Positions 56,191-64,000 of a DNA stretch of 64,000 nt are shown piece by piece. A program made the translations under genes and the position numbers. The stretch comes from Pegoplata infirma (lineage: Eukaryota > Arthropoda > Insecta > Diptera > Anthomyiidae). Position 1 is the first letter of the stretch, and every line of letters begins with the position of its first letter. Under the pieces are notes generated by a model. It ran no database searches, was not told where the DNA came from, and saw only the letters and a list, made by a program, of their open reading frames with translations. Location of the stretch: positions 230,304,023-230,368,022 of the forward strand of contig OY992536.1 in the NCBI GenBank assembly GCA_963921195.1, in the 5' to 3' direction.

Positions 56191-58007
56191 GTATATTATA
56201 CACTTCGTGTTTTACGATTTTTTTTAATTTTTTGTGGAACGGTGTAATCAAGGTTCGGATTCTTATACAAATGCATATTTGTTGTCGTCAGTCTGAGATC
56301 AACATGAATCAAATATATTTGCAAAGCATAGATTTGTTAGTGCATATTTTGGTATAAATGCATATTTTTGCATATATGGCTGATATTGCATATTTGGAAA
56401 AAAAAGTTTTTTTTTATTGTAATCGAGGTATTACATTATTATTAATATGGGCCGATTATGAATATTTGTCGATTTATCGACATTCATAGTCCATCTGCCC
56501 GTCTGTCTATAGAAAAACACATTAACTTTCAAAATACAACAGTGGTTAAGAAGTTATGAGCTAAAATTTAGATAAAGTTTTACACGAACTCAGGTTTTGA
56601 AAAAACCCACTTAACACGCTTTGAATGGCCACAAAAAATGTAACAAAATGTTTTTGCCAGTCAAAAAAGTTTACACCCGAAAATAGATTTTTACACTCAA
56701 AAAAATTGTTACACTCAATTTTTTTACTTTAAACACAAATATTTTTGTCAGAATTTTTCCACAATATTTAAAATCACCAAAGAAGAAGTGTATTCGCATT
56801 TTAGTGGGTATTTATCAAGGGTTCGAAAGAATTAATTCTTAAGTTCAATTTTCTAGTTCGAATCAAAAAAATAGAATTTGTTATTCCCTAAAATCATTCA
56901 GTTTTCAAAATCATTGAATTATTTCTTTAAAGAATTCATTCCTTAAGAATTCTTCATTCAATCATTCAACTTGAATCATTATATTTTTATCAAAATCAAT
57001 CTACTACAAATTGAATGGTGAAATTTTCTTAGCATTCAATTTAAAACAATGAAGCGCAACATACAAACACAGAAATTTATGTTTGTGTGGGAAACAACAG
57101 CCGATCGTTTACACACGAAGATGCTTAAAATGCACACAAGCAACACAGTTTTGAAAATACAAAGGGAATGCAATAAAAAAATCATCATTCAATTTGTAAT
57201 AGATTTGAATGATGAACAATTTTGATAATTCAATTGAATGATTAGCTTGCAAGGAATTAATTTTCTTGGGAATTAATTCAATTTGATTTAAGCTCTGAGA
57301 ATTAAGCCTTTGAATTAATTCGTGTTGAAAGCTAGTAAGGAATGATAATTCAAAATTTTTTTTAAACAGAATTAAACTTTTTCTGAGTTAATTCTCAATA
57401 AAATTAATTCGTTCGAAGCTCTTGTAATTATGCACAGGAAAAACTCTGTCGAAAATCTGTAAAACAACTTACAGTTTGAATCAGCAAACTTTAAGCAGTG
57501 TTTTCTGTTGAAATGGATATTTTAACTGAATTTCTTTCTTCTTTTAGTTTTTGAAAATAACAGAAATAAAAGTTTAAAGTTTTTTAAAGATTAAATTTTT
57601 TCGGCTGTCTTGACAAATTTTTCAGCTGTTTTGACAGATTTTCTTATATGGCGCAAATTGGGTGTATTTTCAGCCGATTTTTGTGCTGATTGAACAGAGG
57701 TTTTATTATGAGTTCTTATTCGGCCAATTCGCTGTTATTTTTATGTTTTCTTATTATTAATAAATATTATAAAAACATTTTTAAGTGCACATTTTTCAAA
57801 TTTCAAGCGCATATTTTTGTATTTTTATTACACGTTTTATGCGCATAAAAAACGTTTTCAACTGCATAAAAGTCCGGACTCTAATGATAATAATTAGACA
57901 AACCATTCGTTCTGATTTGATCAGTACATGTACTGATTGTTTGTCACCTTTACTGATTAAATTACCTTGTACTGATTTGTACTGCTTTTTTAAAATATCT
58001 TCTACAG
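56191..58007. other. Unassigned sequence with decayed fragments
   Basis: 56320-56400 resembles the TGCATATTTTGGTATAAATG part of the TAGGGCAAG hAT family. 56500-56520 has a CCCGTCTGTCT core-like remnant of a mini-me element. 56830-57430 is rich in GAATTAATTC words. 57900-57985 repeats TACTGATT. No gene seen. Confidence 0.4.
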
Positions 58008-58067
58008 AGATCTCAGAACTGGAAGAAAAAGACCTTCAGAATTGGGAAGATTTTTAAATGAAATAAA
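58008..58067 (+). other. Candidate terminal exon with poly-A signal
   Basis: TATCTTCTACAG at 57996-58007 could act as a 3' splice site. The following codons read ISELEEKDLQNWEDF and a TAA stop at 58055-58057, with AATAAA at 58062-58067. The acidic, polar composition is unlike chance AT-rich translation. The peptide is not recognised. It could also be a gene or retroelement fragment. Confidence 0.2.
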
Positions 58068-58193
58068 CCTTTAGAATGTCGTCCTCAAAATTTTTGGGCT
58101 TTTTATTGAATTTTTTTTTGTGATAAGCTTAAATTTCTGCAAAATACCTACAACTGCTTATGTCAGTTTTTTTACAGTTGTTTTACTGATATA

Positions 58194-58610
58194 CTAGTTT
58201 AACCCAAACAACAATAAGTGTGTTAATTTAAAACATCCTTTTGGGTGTTTAAAACCTTCGACATATTTTTTTAAGGAGTTCTCTGTTATAACAGTAAAAC
58301 ACTTCTTGTATAAATGTCCGGGTCTGGTGAAACGATGCCTTATGCATTTGCGGTAAAGATTCTTCAATGACCAGGACTGCCTAAAGAATGTCAAATTGAT
58401 TTCTCTAGCAGAGTATCTTAGGTAATCGGAGTGGTTGAAAGAGAAAAGGTTTGTATCAGAGTTGTATTTTGAAAATAGCAATTAAAGGAATCACAATGGG
58501 CCTTTGGCTTCCAAGTGTATTCGCCAAATGGTGGACGTCCATCCAACTTGACTAAATCTACCACTACCTTTATTGTTTTGATACCCAACCTTGCTTTAAA
58601 TAAATAAAAA
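58194..58610 (-). pseudogene. Decayed coding fragment, unidentified
   Basis: The minus strand has two overlapping coding-like stretches in different frames. The upstream one reads VVVDLVKLDGRPPFGEYTW and KPKAHCDSFNCYF. The downstream one, 95 codons ending at 58194, includes SDYLRYSAREINLTFFRQSW, KNLYRKCIRHRFTRPGHLYK and VEGFKHPKGCFKLTHLL. A frameshift near 58480 would join them. Codon composition is more balanced than in the surroundings. The C..C...GH...C-like spacing faintly recalls a retroelement Gag zinc knuckle, but I do not identify the family. Confidence 0.35.
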
Positions 58611-58804
58611 AAAATATATTCTTAAAAACAGCATTTATTGAAAAAGGATCTGTTTAAAAATCTACAATACAATAATAATCAACAAAAAGTAAAATATAAA
58701 TATATCAAGAGAATGTGTCCAGAATTAGGCCCGTTTATTGAAAAAAAAAAACTACGAATCACAATTTATTATATTTTCTATACAACATTTATTTTGAAAA
58801 TATG

Positions 58805-59115
58805 TGTTTATAAAGGATATGGCGACGCTCATCACAAATATGGAATCTAAAATTTGATATTCAATAAGGCGGATTCAAAATGGCGGCAAAAAAATTTAAA
58901 ATTTGTTTACATTGAACTTCACTTATTTGTTTTATGAAGGATATGGCGTCGCTTATTACGAGTATGTAATAAAAAAATTTTAAATTCAAAATGGCGGCTA
59001 AAAATTTAAAAATTTGTATATACTGAACTTCAATTATTTGTTTATGACTGATATGGCGTCACTGATTACGAATAAAGAACCGAAAATTTTTAAATTCAAA
59101 ATGGCGGGTTTGTGA
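58805..59115. repeat. Three ~110-124-bp tandem repeats with ATATGGCG
   Basis: GATATGGCGWCGCT-like starts occur at about 58816, 58940 and 59050. Each is followed by ATTACGA and then ATTCAAAATGGCGG. Three copies with moderate divergence. Confidence 0.82.
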
Positions 59116-60212
59116 AATTTGCTTATAACGACTTTTTGGTTCATTTGGTTGGTGTAAAAATATTAAGTAAGCTTGTCCCCCGACTGTAAAATATAGTTTG
59201 GACATTTCAGACAAGAAAATTAAATGAATATAAAAAATATACTACTTCAATCCTTCTTGATTATGCTAATGCCTGTTGTTGAATGTCGACGACGAAGACG
59301 ACTGCTACTACTATTGCCATCAACTAAGAAACACTATTCAACTTCACAACATACTTTGTAAATGAACATGAAGATGGAAGGAAGAAACAAAAAAATCCAA
59401 TACTCTAGATCCTTTTCATACAAACGTATACAAGTAAAATAAAATCAAATACAATCAGTAAGTAGTATATTTGTGTGCTTGAGTATGTATGCATGTGTTT
59501 ATGTGTGTTAAAGTCTTTTGACTAAAGCCTATAAATTCTTCAGTTGTTTCTTCGACTTTAACTTGTGCTAAACTCCTGCTCCATCTTTGTGTATTCTTTT
59601 ATATTTGGTATTGAGTTAACCTTGTATTTAAACCAGTCACACAAAAAAGAAATAAGAAAATAAAGTTGGAATTTTATTCGCGTGCTCTCTTTTTTCTCTT
59701 TCTCCTCTTAAATTTAGTTGAAATTTTGGTATTCATACTCTTCAAACGATGTTGATTCCTTTTACCAAAACGCCAAACTGTTGCTGCGGTTTATGGTTGT
59801 GTATTATTAAAATAAGAAATGGGATGATACCACTACTTCTACTTACAGTGAACCACAATCATAAATACACATACATGCAGACATATTAATATACATAAGC
59901 AGATGATGCTCCTGTTGCTATATAACAGTGTTGTTGTTGTTGAAGGGGGATATTTTTTAGTAGCCAAAACAATATTTTTGTTTGATAGTTATGAAAATGT
60001 TCATTCAATATATGAAAAATTCATTAGAAGTGAACCAATGATTATACCCTACACCACTCTGAGGCACAGGGTATAATGAATTTTTGCTAATGTTTGAAAC
60101 TGCCCGAATTACTTTTTAAACCACCTTGATTCTCTTAGATATTCTGCTAGAGATGTCAACGCGACACCGTTGAGGCAAAACAGGTCATCGAAAAATATTT
60201 GCCCTAAATCAA
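59116..60212. other. Mostly unique-looking sequence
   Basis: Balanced-composition sequence including CGACGACGAAGACGACTGC near 59288, without a long frame. A small inverted ATTATACCCT/AGGGTATAAT pair lies at about 60040-60075 and resembles the stem of another dipteran repeat. Confidence 0.45.
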
Positions 60213-60790
60213 GGACCATAGAGTATATTAGGATACCCGAACTTTCAAGTTTGTGGGAATCACTTGGTCCATCTCGTCTAACTCGTCCAACTTATCAGGA
60301 CCTGGTGGACTGGCCACGAGGACTATAAACATTAACACTGGAAATCAAAATAAATGGAAATTTGGCAAACATTTAACAAAATTTTCGATTAAAATTTTGA
60401 AAAAATCAGAAAAATTAAGAAAAATTCCAAAAAAATTATTAAAAATATAAAACGAAAAAAAAAATTAATTTATTATGGTAAAGAAAATAAAAAAAGCAAG
60501 AGAAAAAAATTAAACAAAAAAGAAAATTTAAAGAAAAAATTTTTTTTTTGGAATTTTTCTTAATTATAGTTATTTTTTTTTAAATTTAAATCAAAAATTT
60601 TGTTAAATGTTTGCCAAATTTCGATTTTTTTTGATTTGCCCATTCCAGGGTTAATGTTTACTGTACTCGTGGCCAGTCCACCAGGTCCTGATAAGTTGGA
60701 CGAGTTGGACGAGTTAGACGAGATGGACCAAGTGATTCCCCCAAACTTGAAAGTTTGGGTATCCTTATATACTCTATGGTCCTTTCCTAA
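60213..60790. mobile_element. Foldback with GC-richer arms and 9-bp repeats
   Basis: Left arm 60213-60405 and right arm about 60587-60788 are inverted copies: GGACCATAGAGTATATTAGG, CTTGGTCCATCTCGTC and ATCAGGACCTGGTGGACTGG. The right arm has three TTGGACGAG-type 9-bp units, the left arm fewer. The spacer (60406-60586) is A-rich. Open frames of about 90 codons on both strands of the right arm arise from the repeat. Confidence 0.82.
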
Positions 60791-61106
60791 ATGCTTAAGG
60801 CGGTTTCTCATTAGACCCGGACACAGGCTTTCCATGTTAGCACTTTGGGTGCTAGATCTAGAACCCGCTTTAGTGACATGAACTGGGTGCTAGACAATTT
60901 TTTTATATACATACAGAAAACCAAATTTAGAGCCACTAAAATTTTCATAGTTCATCACTTTTATCAGTTGTAATAACTAATAATTTCATTCCGATCTACC
61001 GAATTCCAATTGGTATTTATATATATCAAATTTCACTAATAACACCGTCCGACAAAAATGAAAAAAGGTCATTAAACACAAACTGGATAATATACTTTTG
61101 AAACTA

Positions 61107-61332
61107 CACAGAGAGAACAGTTTAGTTGTGCCAGCCGAATTTAGAGCCAACTGCATAGTTTAATAACAAAAACCGAAATTTTCGGTTGCCATAACCAAAA
61201 TTTGTTTTGAAAATTTAACTTCTGTTGGTCCAAATAAATTTCGGTAATCGCAACCGAAAATTTTAGTTGTTGTAATTAAACCATGCAGTTGGCTCTTAAT
61301 TCGGCTGGCACAATTAAACTGTTTTTTCTGTG
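61107..61332. mobile_element. 226-bp palindromic MITE, TA duplication
   Basis: Ends starting CACAGAGAGAACAGTTTAG and the inverse CACAGAAAAAACAGTTTAA extend about 60 bp (TTGTGCCAGCCGAATT, AGAGCCAACTGCAT). TA lies at 61105-61106 and 61333-61334. The empty site is predicted by 26710-26725 (GAAACTAGGGACTAAATG). Confidence 0.92.
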
Positions 61333-61466
61333 TAGAGACTAAATGTAGTAAAACTGCATTTACAGTTTTTTATTTCGTGGTCCTGTTTTCTTTTAAAAGG
61401 ACTTTAAAGTTTTAGAGGATAAAATTTTATAAAATATTTTTTAATGTTTGTACTTGTCCTAGGATG

Positions 61467-62110
61467 CATAGATGGGACTAATTAATTAAAGAGACCAATT
61501 AATTGATGGTTTAATTACCATTTAATTGATGTCAATGGTAATGAAATTTTTTTCATTACCATTGGTTGTATCAATTGTACCAATTAAATTATTTATCAAT
61601 TTAATTACTAATGAAAATTAAAAAAAAAATAATTACCATTGGTATGTCATCACTTAAAAAAAATAATTACCATTAGTAAAAGTCGTCACAATATTGTTAA
61701 AATCGTTAATATTTGGAAAAATCTGTTTTTTTTTTGTTATATGGTGTTTTAGTTTTTCACATTTTATAAACCAAACACACGTTGATTGCCTTTGTATAAC
61801 ACAATATTTAAAATTTTTATTTGCGTTTTGTTTTTTGTCTTTAACATTTTCATATTTTTTTTGTAAAAACATACTTTGATGTTTAAATTTTTAACTTTTC
61901 AAAAAAAAAAAAAAAAGTGCAAACCAATTGTTTTGAAACCAATTATAATTGGTGTTTTTCAACAATTGGTGCATTTCATTACCATTAGTAATTATTTTTT
62001 CAATTAAAAAAATTTAATTACCATTAAATGGTAATGAAAATTTTTTCATTACTATTGATATCAACCAATGGTAATTAAATTTCAATGCTAATGAAAAATT
62101 CCCATCTATG
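61467..62110. mobile_element. 644-bp element, CATAGATGGGA TIR, 8-bp TSD
   Basis: CATAGATGGGA and TCCCATCTATG lie between CTAGGATG octamers (61459-61466 and 62111-62118). The interior repeats ACCATTTAATTGAT and TTTCATTACCATTGG in both orientations. The 8-bp duplication suggests hAT, though CATAG does not fit the YARNG terminus. Confidence 0.9.
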
Positions 62111-62599
62111 CTAGGATGCCACTATTGATAAAAATGAAAGAGGAGGATCTCCCCTAATTTTCCTATTTTATTATTTTCGTCCGTTCAAAACTTTATCTTT
62201 CAATATCATTAAAAATTTTCAACAAAATATTTTGATAAAATTTTCAAAGGACAATATTCACATCCTTTTATCTTTATACTTATGGCAAAAAAAAAAGTGG
62301 AGAAATTTGGGGAGACTGTCTTCTTTCATTTGCCACCACCAGTGGCATCCTCGGACAAGTAAAAATATTTTGCAAAATGTATCCTTTAAAACTTTGAAGT
62401 CCTTTTAAAATGAAACAGGATCACGAAATGAAAAACTGTAAATGTAGTTTTAATCCATTTGATCTCTACTTTCAGACATATATCATCCGGTTCATGTTCA
62501 ATATTGGGTGTCGGACGGTGTAATAAGAGCAACTGAATTAATCACTTGAAACAACGAAAAATTATAAAACAAATTATAAAGTCTGACAACGCAAGAGAA

Positions 62600-63308
62600 A
62601 TGTCTCAAAATCTTTTTCTATGAGAAAACTGATCCAGAAACTGGTTCCTTTTTTCTATTAAAAATTCAAAAATATTTTTTTTTTTAAATTTCAGATTTTG
62701 TGACATTTTTCGAAACAAAAACTTTTAAAATTTTGAGACATTCTGTAGAAAAAGTATCAGATTTTGAGACATTTTTTTCCATGTAAATAATCTTAGATTC
62801 TGGAACATATTTTTTTATGAAAAAGTCTCAGATTCTGAGACATTTTTCTTTGATTCTCGGATATTTTTTTCATAAAAAAAAAACATTCAATTTCTTAATG
62901 GCTTTTTCAGAATCTGAAACTTTTTTTTGTAAAAAAACCTTAGATTCTAAATTTTTTTGATAGAAAAATGTCTTAAATTTTTTCTATAGAAAAATGTCTC
63001 AAAATCTAAGACTTTCTTTAGAAAAAAATATCTCACAGTCTGAGATTTTTCTATAGAACAAATATTTTAGAATCCGAGATTTTTCTTCAGAAAAAATGTC
63101 TAAGAATCTGAGATTTTTTCTATAAAAAAATGTCTCAGCATCAAAGACTTTTTCTAAAGAAAAAAAATGTCTCAGAATATGGGACTTTTTCTGTAGAAAA
63201 AATGTCTCAAAATCTCAAAATATCTCACACACTTAGATTTCTTTCTATAGAAAAAATGTTTCAGAATCTAAGACTTTTTCTATAGAAAAAAATGTCTTAG
63301 AATCTGAT
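62600..63308. repeat. Array D: ~35-bp double-palindrome tandem repeat
   Basis: Units pair GTCTCAGAATCTGAGAC-like dyads with TTTTTCTATAGAAAAAA. It ends abruptly at the TATACCCTCC start of M11 and closely resembles array C. Confidence 0.9.
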
Positions 63309-63401
63309 ACTTTTTATACCCTCCACTCTGGTGATAGAGGGTATATATAAGTTTGTCATTCCGTATGTAACACATTGAAATATTGGTTTAGGACCCCATA
63401 A
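63309..63401 (+). mobile_element. Mini-me-like 5' end M11, interrupted
   Basis: TTTATACCCTCCACTCTGG, GTTTGTCATTCCGTATGTAAC and TTTAGGACCCCATAA match the 5' half up to the core, where CCCAGCAGAAATAAATC begins. Confidence 0.85.
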
Positions 63402-64000
63402 CCCAGCAGAAATAAATCGAGATTTTGGCGACACAGCATCTATTTAAAGCATACCGAAGCGCATCCAAAGAGCGCTCTTAAGGATGCAGTAAGGGGAAAA
63501 AAGTTTAATTTTTTGTTAAGATTTTTTATATAAAACTTACAATTTAAAATTATTTTTTGATAAAATTTCACACTTGCTTTCCTTTTTAATATTTTTAACA
63601 CTTTTTGAATGAAAAAGTATGAGTTTTGGACGAAGACAGATGATTTCACTGCATCATTATTGCGCATTTATCAGCGCTGCAAAGAGTGCTTCAATCATAA
63701 CATATTTAACACATTTTGAATGATGATAAATAGGCTAACCAAAAAACAGCAAATGCTTTTTTGTTATTTCAAAGAATAAACCGATTTGGATTAAGCACAG
63801 TCTGATAACGAAAAAACACAAATATTAAAATACGTTTGTTTTAACTTTTTTTGCATATTTTTTCATTTATTGGTATGTTTTTTATCTCATTTTTAAATTT
63901 TTTTCTCTTTCTTACAACTTTTTTCTTGTAATTTATCTAGATTATTATTTTTTTTAAATCAAAAAAATGTTGCTAAAATTTTTACAAATACATATGTATT
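63402..64000 (+). mobile_element. Likely left part of a CCCAGCA-terminated element
   Basis: CCCAGCAGAAATAAATC enters M11 exactly at its core. The inverse end is not in the window. Local hairpins such as GCATCC...AGCGCT...GGATGC (63459-63485) follow. No coding region recognised. Confidence 0.45.

Larger units (their letters stand above)
61043..62520. mobile_element. Complete CACCGTCCGACA element with two nested insertions
   Basis: CACCGTCCGACA and TGTCGGACGGTG ends are flanked by TAATAA on both sides (61037-61042 and 62521-62526). A 226-bp MITE (61107-61332) and a 644-bp element (61467-62110) interrupt it. Without them and their duplications about 592 bp remain, agreeing with the 598-bp copy at 26659-27256. 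No protein. Confidence 0.9.

Noticed and set aside
60560..60881. Overlapping ~90-codon frames on both strands
   Set aside because: Both come from the same foldback arm and its TTGGACGAG repeat; coding on both strands is implausible.

Overview
The window is AT-rich, repeat-dense eukaryotic DNA, most likely from a higher (schizophoran, perhaps calyptrate) fly. The clues are many copies of a dipteran mini-me/INE-1-like element carrying TA and GTCY proto-microsatellites, a Jockey-clade non-LTR retrotransposon, DNA-transposon ends (hAT, Tc1/mariner, Transib) with target-site duplications (TSDs), and Helitrons ending in hairpin-CTAG. I find no intact host protein-coding gene, rRNA gene or functional tRNA. 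The stretches without repeats look like intergenic or intronic sequence. Three weak exon or splice-site candidates are recorded (about 8215, 31754 and 58008).

Layout. 0.8-7 kb: a 36-bp double-palindrome satellite (array A), a mini-me-like element, a TA-flanked MITE, then a related array (B) split by a minus-strand Helitron. 7-9 kb: low-complexity AT sequence with one good splice acceptor. 9-14 kb: foldback elements, one nested inside another. 14.5-18.7 kb: a mini-me copy split by a small MITE, then three hAT-type elements nested inside each other. 20-27 kb: mini-me fragments, one carrying a 5'-truncated, mutated Jockey element that is itself split by a 395-bp insertion. 28-31 kb: a truncated Helitron with a 16-bp satellite and a CATATATG-rich palindrome. 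32-38.6 kb: two mini-me copies in tandem, one holding a Transib-like element, the other a hAT element and a TA-flanked element that itself contains a MITE and a dead mariner-like transposon. 39.8-46.1 kb: two Helitrons joined exactly head to tail, each with a large 16-bp satellite. 47-56 kb: mini-me fragments, a third double-palindrome array, foldbacks, a SINE and MITEs. 58-64 kb: a decayed coding fragment, a foldback, a complete TIR element with two nested insertions, a fourth double-palindrome array and the start of another mini-me copy.

Most of the window is therefore a stack of transposons inside transposons. Many insertions can be proved from the sequence alone, because both terminal inverted repeats (TIRs) and both copies of the target duplication are visible. 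The most unusual structures are the Helitron concatemer with its satellites and the repeated adjacency of tandem arrays to mini-me ends. Family names rest on TIRs, TSDs and protein motifs read by eye; no database search was possible.
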